Source of the DNA: Nitrospira sp.
GTDB lineage: Bacteria; Nitrospirota; Nitrospiria; Nitrospirales; Nitrospiraceae
Assembly: GCA_021323395.1 (NCBI GenBank)
Contig: JAJONL010000057.1
Location: 1 to 32,784, forward strand
Length of the DNA: 32,784 nt
Reading direction: 5' to 3'
Shown here: positions 1-8,377 of the stretch, piece after piece
Layout of the letters: every line of letters starts with the position of its first letter
How positions within the stretch are numbered: the stretch's first letter is position 1
The notes under the pieces: model-generated
Databases searched by the model: none
The model's input: only the letters and a program-made list of their open reading frames with translations
Told to the model about the DNA's origin: nothing
Made by a program: the position numbers and the translations under genes

Positions 1-438
1 CACGATCGGCTGGCCAAGCCGATTCAGAATCAATTCTGTGCTCCCGCCACCGATATCCAGCGCCAGCAGGTCGGTTACGCCGTTGGGCAGACCAGATCGG
101 ATTCCCAGCATCGTCCGCCGCGCTTCTTCTTCGCCGGAAATGATTTCGATCTGGAATTGAGCTTCGCGCTTTACCAGATCCAAAAATTCGTCACGATTCT
201 GGGCATCACGCACCGCACTCGTTGCCACGACCGATAAGGCTTCCACGTGGCAGTCGTCCATAACCTGACGCCATTCTTTCAGGGTGGCAACCACCCGTTG
301 CATGGCATCGGGGTGCAACAGGCGATCTCGATCGAGTTCCCCGGACTGAGAGACTTCTGCAATGAGCAAGCGACAGGTCAATGTCCCGATATCAATTCCG
401 CCGAGAATCCGCCCGGAAGGAGACGGCGAGAGGGGCAT
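1..438 (-). CDS. Ppx/GppA family phosphatase, N-terminal part (runs off left edge)
   Basis: The reading frame is open from an ATG at 438 down to base 1, giving 146 residues of an incomplete gene. It shows the ASKHA-fold phosphate-binding signatures of exopolyphosphatase/pppGpp phosphohydrolase: IDIGT near residue 15, ATSAVRDA.N near 84, SGEEEA near 113, and ALDIGGGSTEL near 126. The family hydrolyses polyphosphate or pppGpp in the cytosol. The stretch between the first strand (RLLIAEV) and the helix starting DAMQR is about 15 residues shorter than in E. coli Ppx as I recall it; the usual beta-strand with a conserved R..DGL/GEG-type segment is absent while the frame stays open. It lies 13 nt after the coiled-coil gene and is probably co-transcribed with recG. 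Whether it is Ppx or GppA cannot be told from this part. Confidence 0.85.
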   Translation of the reverse strand, partial: MPLSPSPSGRILGGIDIGTLTCRLLIAEVSQSGELDRDRLLHPDAMQRVVATLKEWRQVMDDCHVEALSVVATSAVRDAQNRDEFLDLVKREAQFQIEIISGEEEARRTMLGIRSGLPNGVTDLLALDIGGGSTELILNRLGQPIV

Positions 439-451
439 GGAAGATCTCCGA

Positions 452-775
452 CTACTCTTCTACCGTGATGTCGTTCATTTCGAGCAACAGTTTGGTCCGT
501 TCGTCCTGAAGTAACCGTATCTGCTGCATCATACGGGCGACTTCCGAATCGGACAGAATACGTTCCGTGGCCTCACCACGGTCGTGCAACTCGATGGTGC
601 GTTCGCCGATGTCGGCCTGCAGATCGTCAAGTTGCTGATCAACTTTGCGCAATTCCAGACGATAACGAAGCAATTCACCTTCTTCCAACGCCCGCGTCGC
701 GGCCTTGGCGGTGCCGTGCCGCAGGGTTACCCAGCCGGCGCGCAAATCGTGACTGAGACGTTGCAACATTCCCAT
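452..775 (-). CDS. small coiled-coil protein of unknown function
   Basis: A 107-residue protein I do not recognise. It is highly charged, with long heptad-like Glu/Leu/Arg-rich stretches (residues about 28-100), so it should form an alpha-helical coiled coil. It has no signal peptide, membrane segment or cysteines. The ATG at 775 has a GGAGGG ribosome site 7 nt upstream; a second Met two codons later is an alternative. It starts 38 nt after the recG stop and ends 13 nt before the phosphatase ATG, so it is probably the middle gene of a three-gene transcript. A structural or scaffolding role would be a guess. Confidence 0.75.
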   Translation of the reverse strand: MGMLQRLSHDLRAGWVTLRHGTAKAATRALEEGELLRYRLELRKVDQQLDDLQADIGERTIELHDRGEATERILSDSEVARMMQQIRLLQDERTKLLLEMNDITVEE

Positions 776-813
776 GTATCAGCCCTCCACCGATCTGGCA
801 GTGTCCGTACTCG

Positions 814-3378
814 CTAACTCACATCTCCCAGGGCGAGTTTGCCATGCCAGCGCCTGAGCATGGCCGCCTTGAACACTTGGTGCTGAGGCCGCGTTAGGCC
901 GGGGTCCTGTTCCAGCAGCGTATAGGCCTCTTGCCTCGCCTGCTCAAGTAAATCTGCGTCTCGCAAGAGATTGGCAGCTCGAAACTCCGGCAGCCCCCAC
1001 TGCCGTAGACCGAGAAACTCTCCCGGCCCCCTGATTCGAAGATCTTCTTCGGCAATCAAGAATCCGTCGTTGGAGTTGACGAGCGCGGCGAGCCGTTGTT
1101 GCGCATGGGAAACATTCTCCGGCCCTCCATCACGTCCCACCCGCACTCGAGCCTCGCGTGGTAGGTACGAGGCCATAAGCAGGCACAGCGACTGATGGGC
1201 CCCTCGGCCAACCCGTCCCCGCAGTTGATGCAACTGTGCCAACCCAAACCGTTCAGCATGTTCGATCACCATGATGGTCGCGTTGGGAACATCTACCCCG
1301 ACCTCGATCACCGTGGTCGCTACGAGAATCTGAATCGTCCCGGCCTTGAAGGCCGCCATGGTGCATTCTTTCTCTGCGGTCTTGAGCCTGCCATGCAGCA
1401 AGCCCACCCGTGACTGAGGAAACACATCGCGCTGCAGCTGTTCCGCTCCTTGGATCGCCGCCTTGAGATCGATTTTCTCAGACTCCTCGACCAACGGATA
1501 CACGATGTAAGCCTGGCGACCGGCCTTCAATTCATCGCCCACCAACTGCCAGGCTTTACGCCGTTGCCCTTCACTGTAAAGCATGGTGCGCACGGGTTTA
1601 CGGCCCGGCGGCAGCATGTCGATGACCGATAGGTCCAGGTCTCCATAAACAGTCATGGCCAAGGTGCGCGGAATCGGCGTGGCCGTCATCACCAGCACGT
1701 CAGGACGATAGCCCTTCTCGAGCAACGTCTTTCGCTGAAGCACGCCGAATTTATGCTGTTCATCGACAATGACCAATCCGAGCTTGGCGAACTGCACCTG
1801 CTTCTGAATCAAGGCGTGGGTTCCAATGGCCACTTGCGCCGTGCCCGATGCCAGCTGCTTGAGCTTCTCAGTCCGCTCTTTCGTCTTGCCTCCACTCGTG
1901 AGAAGCACCGCCTGGAGGCCCACCCCCTCCAGCAGCGGTTTGAGATTCAGATAATGCTGTTCAGCCAAGATCTCGGTGGGAACCATCAGCGCCGTTTGGC
2001 AGCCTGAACCGCAAGCCATCACCAGGGCATGAAGCGCCACCACGGTCTTCCCTGAACCGACATCACCCTGCACCAGCCGATTCATCGGCCGTGAAGCCAC
2101 CATATCGGCCTGGATCTCGCCGAAGACGCGCTCCTGGGCAGACGTAAGCTTGAAAGGCAGCACCTGCGCGAGTACCTGCAGCTGCGACACGTGAGGATTA
2201 AACCGGAAGGGCTTGAGTTCTTCTTTTATCTCCCGCTGGCGCAGAACCAATGCCGCCTGTAACAGAAACAGCTCCTCGAAGGCCAATCGGCGGTGGGCTT
2301 CCGTGACTCCTCGGTCGAGAGCGGCGAGATCCGTCTTTGATGGAGGGAAATGCACTTGTTGTATCGCAGTACGAATGGGCGGCAACCGGTGACGCGCACG
2401 AACTGAGAATGGCAGCACTTCTTCGATATCAACGCCATATTCCTCCAAGAGCCCCTGGATGAGAACACGCATGTGACGGGAGGTCCACCCTTTCGTTTCA
2501 TGATAGATCGGCACAATGCGTCCCACATGCAGCAGTTCATCCTCTGCTCCATTCAACACTTCAAATTGCGTTGGCTCTAACCGTACGTCTGTCCATCCGC
2601 CCCGACCGGCCACCACACGCCCCGCCATCATGACCCTCACGCCTTGTCTTAGAACATCCTCCAAATACGGCTGGTTGAAAAAAACCGCATGGACTATCCC
2701 GGTGGCATCCTCAATCGCTACATCCAGAATAGACAGACGGCGCGAGCGCGCGCGGGTCGACTCTATTTGGCCGATTACTCCGCAGATAGTGTACGTGGCC
2801 GCGGGAACGAGCTTATTAATCGGCGTCACTACCGAACGATCTTCATATCGCCAGGGCAATGCCCAGAATGCCTGCTCGATCGTAACAATTCCCAGTCGCC
2901 CCATTAGTTGCGCTCGTTTCGGCCCCACCCCCTTCGCAAACTGGATCGGTAGATCCCACAGTGGCCGTGCGGGGACCGAGCGAATGGAGTGCGTCGCAGG
3001 ATCCTCTTGCTCCGAAAAGGCTCTTGGCCCGTTGATCACGCCAGAGCCCTGCTGCAGGTGCCGTAGCAGAGTCAGGGCTCGCGAGAGCCGATCCTGTTGT
3101 TCTCGAGAAGAGAGTCGCGTGTGAAAATCGACAAAGAGGTTGCGGAGCAACAGCAACTCCGCTTCCACTGCCTGAGGGTAGACGCGCTCCCCCAGCACAC
3201 CAAGCACTTGCTCCGATACGAAATGGTCCAGATTCCTGACCGTCGAAAGATGGGCGTACGCGTCGCGGCAGGCAAATTCTATAGGTCTGGTCACACGTTG
3301 GAGAAAGGCATGAAAGGGGTCGTGAAGGTCGGTCGGCTCAGGACGTGGCATCCTGGGGCGGGATCGTATCACAGCCAT
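814..3378 (-). CDS. recG: ATP-dependent DNA helicase RecG
   Basis: RecG remodels stalled forks and Holliday junctions. The 854-residue protein has the wedge/OB region beginning with KGVGPKRA (about 149-156), Walker A GDVGSGKT (438-445), a DEQH box (539-542), TATPIPR (about 565) and the motif VI region LRGRVGRG. The DEQH box, rather than DEAD or DEAH, is typical of RecG. It is about 150 residues longer than most RecG proteins (around 690). The extra N-terminal part (residues 1 to about 140) is Arg/Leu/Glu-rich and predicted helical. No clear ribosome site precedes the ATG at 3378; Met10 (3351) is an alternative start. It is the first gene of the recG, coiled-coil protein, phosphatase run and is divergent from the peptidase gene at 3515. 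Confidence 0.96.
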   Translation of the reverse strand: MAVIRSRPRMPRPEPTDLHDPFHAFLQRVTRPIEFACRDAYAHLSTVRNLDHFVSEQVLGVLGERVYPQAVEAELLLLRNLFVDFHTRLSSREQQDRLSRALTLLRHLQQGSGVINGPRAFSEQEDPATHSIRSVPARPLWDLPIQFAKGVGPKRAQLMGRLGIVTIEQAFWALPWRYEDRSVVTPINKLVPAATYTICGVIGQIESTRARSRRLSILDVAIEDATGIVHAVFFNQPYLEDVLRQGVRVMMAGRVVAGRGGWTDVRLEPTQFEVLNGAEDELLHVGRIVPIYHETKGWTSRHMRVLIQGLLEEYGVDIEEVLPFSVRARHRLPPIRTAIQQVHFPPSKTDLAALDRGVTEAHRRLAFEELFLLQAALVLRQREIKEELKPFRFNPHVSQLQVLAQVLPFKLTSAQERVFGEIQADMVASRPMNRLVQGDVGSGKTVVALHALVMACGSGCQTALMVPTEILAEQHYLNLKPLLEGVGLQAVLLTSGGKTKERTEKLKQLASGTAQVAIGTHALIQKQVQFAKLGLVIVDEQHKFGVLQRKTLLEKGYRPDVLVMTATPIPRTLAMTVYGDLDLSVIDMLPPGRKPVRTMLYSEGQRRKAWQLVGDELKAGRQAYIVYPLVEESEKIDLKAAIQGAEQLQRDVFPQSRVGLLHGRLKTAEKECTMAAFKAGTIQILVATTVIEVGVDVPNATIMVIEHAERFGLAQLHQLRGRVGRGAHQSLCLLMASYLPREARVRVGRDGGPENVSHAQQRLAALVNSNDGFLIAEEDLRIRGPGEFLGLRQWGLPEFRAANLLRDADLLEQARQEAYTLLEQDPGLTRPQHQVFKAAMLRRWHGKLALGDVS

Positions 3379-3442
3379 GTCTGCTGCTCAACGAGGGGTC
3401 TCAATATAACCTCGACTGCGATGAGCGGTTTGTCGACTGCTT

Positions 3443-3469
3443 TTGCAACTTTCCTTGGTCGTCTAGAAT
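3443..3469 (+). promoter_or_regulatory. possible sigma70 promoter for the TPR-peptidase gene
   Basis: TTGCAA (3443-3448) and TAGAAT (3464-3469) are separated by 15 nt, in the 136-nt gap between divergent recG and the peptidase gene. They sit about 46 nt upstream of the preferred ATG. The spacing is short for sigma70, so this is a weak call based on pattern alone. Confidence 0.3.
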
Positions 3470-3514
3470 CTGGGTGTTAGAGTGATTTTGCGTAGAGTTC
3501 ATACAAGGGAACCC

Positions 3515-4957
3515 ATGTATCGGCGCAATATTAGGCATATTCTAGGGACGCTCGCAGTTGTGATCAGTTTGTTCATCTTCTACCAGACCTGGCTGAAGCC
3601 CCATTACTTCCACGATGCACCGCCCTCCCCCCCTCAAGTTATAGAAGACACCTCACCCCACGCCTCCTCAGCTCCCCTGGCACCACCTCAGGAACGCGTC
3701 ACGGTCGAGATGAAGAGGTCTCGGACGATCGATCCCGTCAGCATTCCGGTTCCGAGGCATTCGGAACTGCTGGGTGCGATTCACGAAGAACTGGAAAAGC
3801 GCAACCTTGCTCTCGCGGAAACGAAACTGGAGGAGCTTCCCTCCTCGCTGTTTACGGAATCGGCCACTAAAAGGCATGTGGCTATTTTGTGGAACAACTT
3901 AGGCATTCTTCAGGAAAAGATTGGTGGGACAGAGGTTTCGGTGAAGGCCTTCAAGAAAGCAGTATCTCTCGACCCGCAAAACCCGGTTGCCCATCTCAAT
4001 CTCGCCAATGCCTATTGGGGCCTCCGTGACCCCGCGCTCACGGAAGAGTTCCTGCGGAAAGTGTTGACCCTGGCCCCGGATGAGCCGTTCCCCCATGTGG
4101 CCCTGGCAGATCTGCTGCAGGAAAGGGAGCGCCTCACTGAAGCGGGTCAACATTTGGCTCTTGCCAAGGAGCGAATCAAGAAAGATCCCGGCCTTCAATC
4201 CTATTTAAAGGCGGTCACCGCAAAAGTGCATCGCACTGAAAAGACTGAGGAAAAGTTTTCCACTCGCAGCAGCAGTCATTTCACAGTGAAATATGACGGC
4301 AATGAAGATCCCACGACCTGGACCACCGTCCTTGATATCCTTGAAGAGGCTTACCGAGAAATTGGTCAGAGGTTCAATTTTTTCCCTTCAAGGCCGATCA
4401 CCGTCGTCCTCCACACAAAGAACCAGTTTCTTGGCGACACCGGTGGGCCCACTTGGGCCGACGGCCTATTCGACCCTGTCTTGGGACGTATTCAAATCCC
4501 CACCCAAGGTGCTGCCACGAACCGAGCCTGGCTGACCAGGGTGCTGCGTCATGAGTTTGTCCATGCTCTCCTTCACGAAGAACTGGGCGCCACAGGCGGG
4601 GCGATTCCTACTTGGCTCAATGAGGGTTTGGCCATGCAACTGGCCGGTGATCTCTGGCCGGAGGTGAAAATTTTAACGCCAGGCGAACATCATCTGATCC
4701 CCTTAACAGCACTTGAAGGCAGTTGGGAGAGTCTATCGGACGAAAAAGCCACTATTGCCTATACAGAAGCGAGTGCTGCTACCCACTATTTGATACAACG
4801 ATTTGGCATGCACAAGGTGCATGAGGTTCTCATGCATTTAAAAGCCCGTCAAACGATTGCCGCCGTCATGCAAGACAGATTGTTTCTTTCGTACGATCAC
4901 TTTCAAGAACAGTGGGCGGAGAGTGTGAGGGCCACTTTGGCTCAGTCAAAGTCCTAA
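3515..4957 (+). CDS. membrane-anchored TPR protein with gluzincin-type peptidase domain
   Basis: A 480-residue protein. An N-terminal hydrophobic segment (residues about 8-26, GTLAVVISLFIFY) should act as an uncleaved anchor or signal, followed by a Pro-rich linker. TPR-like helical repeats occupy roughly residues 60-225 (NNLGILQEKIGG, NLANAYWGLRDP). The C-terminal half carries HEFVH (HExxH zinc site) with the third ligand Glu in WLNEGLA, as in the peptidase-MA-like (PF13485) family. It probably acts in the periplasm or on the membrane; the substrate is unknown. I chose the ATG at 3515 because AAGGGA lies 4 nt upstream; an in-frame GTG at 3482 would add 11 residues. Its 3' end is 3 nt from the convergent next gene. 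Confidence 0.85.
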   Translation: MYRRNIRHILGTLAVVISLFIFYQTWLKPHYFHDAPPSPPQVIEDTSPHASSAPLAPPQERVTVEMKRSRTIDPVSIPVPRHSELLGAIHEELEKRNLALAETKLEELPSSLFTESATKRHVAILWNNLGILQEKIGGTEVSVKAFKKAVSLDPQNPVAHLNLANAYWGLRDPALTEEFLRKVLTLAPDEPFPHVALADLLQERERLTEAGQHLALAKERIKKDPGLQSYLKAVTAKVHRTEKTEEKFSTRSSSHFTVKYDGNEDPTTWTTVLDILEEAYREIGQRFNFFPSRPITVVLHTKNQFLGDTGGPTWADGLFDPVLGRIQIPTQGAATNRAWLTRVLRHEFVHALLHEELGATGGAIPTWLNEGLAMQLAGDLWPEVKILTPGEHHLIPLTALEGSWESLSDEKATIAYTEASAATHYLIQRFGMHKVHEVLMHLKARQTIAAVMQDRLFLSYDHFQEQWAESVRATLAQSKS

Positions 4958-4960
4958 CTG

Positions 4961-5914
4961 CTACCGCAGCGCGGTCCGATGGCTTTCTCCGCCAATTCTT
5001 CCAATAGAACTCCAGGAGGGAATCGCTTGGGGGCGGGCTTGGTCGTCCGGCTCATCGGCGGGTACCTCAATGCGATCCAGTTGCTCAAACGAATCCTCCC
5101 ACAGCAATGAACCGGTTTTGCGGTCATAGGTGCGCACAATCAAATCGAAGATATGCTCAATGGGTTCGTGAATCGACCTACCAGTGGGACCATTGAAGAC
5201 TACGCCATCCTTCTTCACCACTTTTCGAATACCCGGCACAAACTGATCCTGCCATACTAGCCCTCCCGTGGACGAATTTAGAGCTCGGAGGGAAAAGAGG
5301 GTCTGGAGGTGTTCTTGACCACCCAACGAGGTTCGAACCAGGGGGGGATTGTTCGTGGTAAACGTGAAAATCGCCTGGGTTATTCCTCCCTGGCCCATCT
5401 TCAGCAAATTTAATTGTCCTTCCCAGAGAAACCGCCCCGTCTCAGCATCATAGACCCGCAACATAAACTTGGACTTTTCCACCGAATCCGTTCCGATCCC
5501 GCCGGCAAAAATCCGCCCCTTATTCCCATCATGTTGGCTCGCTCCTTCTTCCTTGACGTTCACATCGAATGCATCCTCCGACAAGATCGCCCCAGTTCGC
5601 GCGTCATACGTCCGAACCGTAATGATGGAAGATCCGGCGGCCTGAAATCCGAATGCAGCAGCCACCACCGCTGAGTGATCTGAGGACAGTTCCGTCACGG
5701 TGCTTGTGCCGATTGTGTTGTCGGAAACGGGCGTAGGGAAGAAATGATATGGAGCAGCGATGGAATAGGTCGATACAAGGAGCAGAGCCACTACCGGTGC
5801 CACAAGCGCGAGGTGCCATAGTCTTGCTCCCTTGCGCCGCCCCCTCAGATATTTGCGTTCTCTCTCTCCAATCATCCGAGCCGAGCCTATTTTTTGAATT
5901 GGGTATTGGGTCAC
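4961..5914 (-). CDS. membrane-anchored protein with PQQ-like beta-propeller repeats, unknown function
   Basis: About 317 residues. A basic N-terminus is followed by one hydrophobic segment (LALVAPVVALLLVSTYSIA) and then an extracytoplasmic part. At least four copies of a repeat of the type R-x-Y/L-D-x-x-T-G-x-x-L-W-E-D occur (RTYDARTGAIL, RVYDAETGRFLWE, RALNSSTGGLVWQ, RTYDRKTGSLLWE), resembling PQQ_2/beta-propeller blades without a recognisable enzyme. I chose the GTG at 5914 because AGGGAGG lies 5 nt upstream; a further in-frame GTG at 5974 adds 20 residues and lacks a ribosome site. The gene is convergent with the peptidase gene. Function unknown; a sensor or scaffold on the outer face of the inner membrane is possible. 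Confidence 0.75.
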   Translation of the reverse strand: MTQYPIQKIGSARMIGERERKYLRGRRKGARLWHLALVAPVVALLLVSTYSIAAPYHFFPTPVSDNTIGTSTVTELSSDHSAVVAAAFGFQAAGSSIITVRTYDARTGAILSEDAFDVNVKEEGASQHDGNKGRIFAGGIGTDSVEKSKFMLRVYDAETGRFLWEGQLNLLKMGQGGITQAIFTFTTNNPPLVRTSLGGQEHLQTLFSLRALNSSTGGLVWQDQFVPGIRKVVKKDGVVFNGPTGRSIHEPIEHIFDLIVRTYDRKTGSLLWEDSFEQLDRIEVPADEPDDQARPQAIPSWSSIGRIGGESHRTALR

Positions 5915-6053
5915 CTGTGCCTCCCTCGTGTGAGGCGGATTCTCCGCTACCTCGCACCACGCAGTAAATGACACGCCGGCTTGGGCCGTCCCCTCCGAAG
6001 GCGGGTTTCGGATGACCTGGTGCGGGATCTGGGGAATAAGGCGGTAGGCTCAG

Positions 6054-6470
6054 CTACGATGGTAGTTTGGCAGGCATGGTTCCAAACCAATGGTAACGAT
6101 GGCGCGCGACAAGTCGGTATAGCCAAGAGGCGATCGATCGGCAACCAGGGGTCGCAAGCAAAATCCCGACGAACCGGCCGCCCGGAAGTCTGCGGAGGAG
6201 AGGCACAATAGCATCCAGCCCCTTTCGAATCTGGCCGTCAGCGCCAACCAGATAGGCCACCTCCGGTCTTCCAGGGTGATACTCTGGGCCCAGAATATGT
6301 TCGGCCTCGACGCTTTGATAAGGAATGTATCTGACGGAAGCTGGCTGGTCTGGAGGAGACAGGCGTTCGATGCCTTCTTTACTTGCGACACAGAATCGAC
6401 AGGCGCCGTCGTAAATCAGAGTGCACTGACTCTGCTGGAGGTTCTGTTTGTCTCCTATCGGGATACCCAT
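6054..6470 (-). CDS. DUF393 (DCC family) thiol-disulfide oxidoreductase-like protein
   Basis: A 138-residue protein with the family signature YDGACRFC near residue 21, giving a CxxC pair right after the first beta strand, as in PF04134 (DCC/DUF393). Family members are small thioredoxin-fold-like proteins of uncertain substrate. No signal peptide is visible, so a cytosolic location is likely. I chose the ATG at 6470 because AGGA lies about 8 nt upstream; an in-frame GTG at 6485 is an alternative. The start region lies opposite the 5' side of the plus-strand membrane protein gene, which begins 77 nt away. Confidence 0.85.
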   Translation of the reverse strand: MGIPIGDKQNLQQSQCTLIYDGACRFCVASKEGIERLSPPDQPASVRYIPYQSVEAEHILGPEYHPGRPEVAYLVGADGQIRKGLDAIVPLLRRLPGGRFVGILLATPGCRSIASWLYRLVARHRYHWFGTMPAKLPS

Positions 6471-6546
6471 GCAAAATCCTATCACCGAGGGATGTTCGGG
6501 GACAAGACATCTTGCGGTGGATCCACTCGGCAGCTATAGTGCCGCC

Positions 6547-6963
6547 ATGGCAACAAGGATGCTGGTCATTGGGCTATTTATCGCACTGATCTTGGTGGAA
6601 GCGAGTCTCTTCATGGTGGGCTCAGCTGCACCTCTCTCAACGATTAAGAGCGGCGTGCTGTTGGTGTTTCTATTCGGATGTCCGGCCCTGCTGGTGGGAG
6701 GACTTCTTGTCATCCGTCAACCATGGATCGCCCTGGTAGCGGTCATGTATAGCACCGTGGCATTGGCACTCGACCTGGCCACTATCATCCAAGAGGCCAG
6801 CCAAGCGGCTCCTCGCACGGCGGTGTTGACCCTTACACTGGCCAGCAGCCTACTGAATTTTTTGATTATGATCTTTGGAGTCCGTTGCGCTCTCACCGTC
6901 GAGTCGGACGAAAAGCCTCCAGAAGACCGCCGTCCCAATCTTCCGTTCCCCGCTTCATTTTGA
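6547..6963 (+). CDS. small integral membrane protein, unknown function
   Basis: About 138 residues with four predicted membrane helices: LVIGLFIALILVEASLFMV, VLLVFLFGCPALLVGGLLV, WIALVAVMYSTVALALDLA and a last one around SLLNFLIMIFGV. It ends in a charged tail. I do not recognise a family. The ATG at 6547 places the first helix at the N-terminus but has no good ribosome site. An in-frame TTG at 6448, 6 nt after GGAGG, would add 33 polar residues and would overlap the DCC gene in antisense. The last 71 nt overlap the convergent methyltransferase gene. Confidence 0.6.
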   Translation: MATRMLVIGLFIALILVEASLFMVGSAAPLSTIKSGVLLVFLFGCPALLVGGLLVIRQPWIALVAVMYSTVALALDLATIIQEASQAAPRTAVLTLTLASSLLNFLIMIFGVRCALTVESDEKPPEDRRPNLPFPASF

Positions 6964-7912
6964 TGGGTTTGATTTTTACGTAACCTGCTTCTTTAAGCCA
7001 TCGAGCAGTATCACGCAATGAATAGGTATTACCCCGTTCGGTGAAGAGCAACATACTGACCGCGAAAAGACTCGCTTCTTCCGGATATAGTCCCTCTCGG
7101 TCATGAAGAAAGGCATCTTGAGTGATTAGCCGTCCACCAGGAGGGAGTGCCGAAAGGATGCGCCGAAACAACACATGGTTTTCGTCGGGCGAATAGATAT
7201 GGAGCACATTGGAATACCACACCACATCATACTGTCCAGGAAGGTCTTCCTCCATAAAGTTGAGCGCCAGGAAGGACAGTCGCTTCCGCACCTTGTGCGT
7301 CGCCGCAATTTCCTTCGCCACTTCTAGGGCCGCCGGACGATCACAGACAGTCGCCTTCAGTTTTGGATGACGTGCCAGGAATGCCATGGCGTAGGTGCCA
7401 GGACCGCCTCCAAGGTCCAGCAGGCTACCCGCTTGCCTCAGATCGATCTCTCTCGCCGCTCTTGCCGCCACATCCACGGAGCGATGGTGCATGGCCCAGG
7501 TAAACTGACGCCGGTAATCCGCCGTCTCTGGCGCCTCATGATCCACCGGACGCCCAGATCTCACGGTATCTGTCAGGTGAGACCAATCGGCCCACTGATT
7601 CTTGAGGATCTCTAAATAGGCCCCCCGGTAATGGGGATGATTAGCATTCAACTGTGTCGCAGCAAAGGCGCTGTTGCGATAGACATCGCCGCGTTTCTTT
7701 AACAACCCGCACGTCGCCAAATTTCTGCAGAGTATCTCCAGTCCACGCTCGCTTGCATCGAGAGTCTGAGCCAGCCGTTCAGCAGAACAAGTCCGAGCGG
7801 CGAGCGCTGTAAAGAGATCCAGTTCCAGCGCGGTCAGCACTATCCTCGGTAATCGATAGGCGGCCAAAAGAGCACGGAAGTCTTGAATGGTTGCGATGGA
7901 AGGAGGGGCCAT
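6893..7912 (-). CDS. SAM-dependent O-methyltransferase (acetylserotonin/hydroxyneurosporene OMT type)
   Basis: A 339-residue protein with the two-domain layout of class-II small-molecule O-methyltransferases. There is a winged-helix dimerisation domain (residues about 10-90, with GLEILCRNLATCGLL) and a Rossmann domain with SAM motif I LLDLGGGPGTYA (164-175). Further on are VVWYSNVLHIY and GGRLITQD, typical of the catalytic-base region; the conserved His is present in NVLHIY. It methylates an unknown hydroxyl substrate. It is the last gene of the operon starting at 10622, 21 nt after the 147-residue protein. Its C-terminal 23 codons lie under the end of the convergent membrane-protein gene. 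Confidence 0.88.
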   Translation of the reverse strand: MAPPSIATIQDFRALLAAYRLPRIVLTALELDLFTALAARTCSAERLAQTLDASERGLEILCRNLATCGLLKKRGDVYRNSAFAATQLNANHPHYRGAYLEILKNQWADWSHLTDTVRSGRPVDHEAPETADYRRQFTWAMHHRSVDVAARAAREIDLRQAGSLLDLGGGPGTYAMAFLARHPKLKATVCDRPAALEVAKEIAATHKVRKRLSFLALNFMEEDLPGQYDVVWYSNVLHIYSPDENHVLFRRILSALPPGGRLITQDAFLHDREGLYPEEASLFAVSMLLFTERGNTYSLRDTARWLKEAGYVKIKPIKMKRGTEDWDGGLLEAFRPTRR

Positions 7913-7933
7913 AACAGTGCTGGTAGAGCGCGA

Positions 7934-8377
7934 CTAGAGTTTCGCCCGATTCCCAAAGAGACTCTGGCACCAACGCACGGCGGCAACGACCTCGTCCAGT
8001 CGCTGAAAGTCGATGCCCTTGAGAAAGATGATAGCGACGAAGTCATCATTCATATCGGTTTGTTCCACGAAACCCGCCTTCAGGAGAGTAGGTCGCATTT
8101 TTGACACCACCGGGCCCAGAAAATACTTAGCCTGTTTCGCTACCTCATCAGTTCCCAAGTCCTCCGTCGTCCCGTCGCACATCAGGCTCTTTACATCGTC
8201 CATCGCAATGCCGTGCTGACAGAGGAGTTTCCCATCAGGCCTGATCTCCAATAGCCAATCCCCGTCCCCCAAATCGAGAGCGAGGGCTCCGCCTGATTCG
8301 AATTCGTAAAATTGCGGGACAGCTGCCATCAATTGAGAGCGAACCTGTTCCCATGAGGGGAGAGCCACGGTAGTCAT
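7934..8377 (-). CDS. conserved-looking protein of unknown function (147 aa)
   Basis: I do not recognise a family. It is an acidic soluble protein with an alternating hydrophobic beta-like N-terminal half (ALALDLGDGDWLLEIRPDGKLL) and a helical C-terminal half. There is no signal peptide or membrane segment. The ATG at 8377 overlaps the stop of the upstream TPR gene by 4 nt (ATGA), indicating translational coupling. The next gene, the methyltransferase, starts 21 nt downstream. A role linked to the TPR protein is inferred only from this coupling. Confidence 0.75.
   Translation of the reverse strand: MTTVALPSWEQVRSQLMAAVPQFYEFESGGALALDLGDGDWLLEIRPDGKLLCQHGIAMDDVKSLMCDGTTEDLGTDEVAKQAKYFLGPVVSKMRPTLLKAGFVEQTDMNDDFVAIIFLKGIDFQRLDEVVAAVRWCQSLFGNRAKL

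Noticed and set aside
2516-3124. 202-codon plus-strand open frame inside recG
   Set aside because: It lies wholly opposite recG, has Ser/Arg/Thr-rich shadow composition and no recognisable domain or ribosome site.
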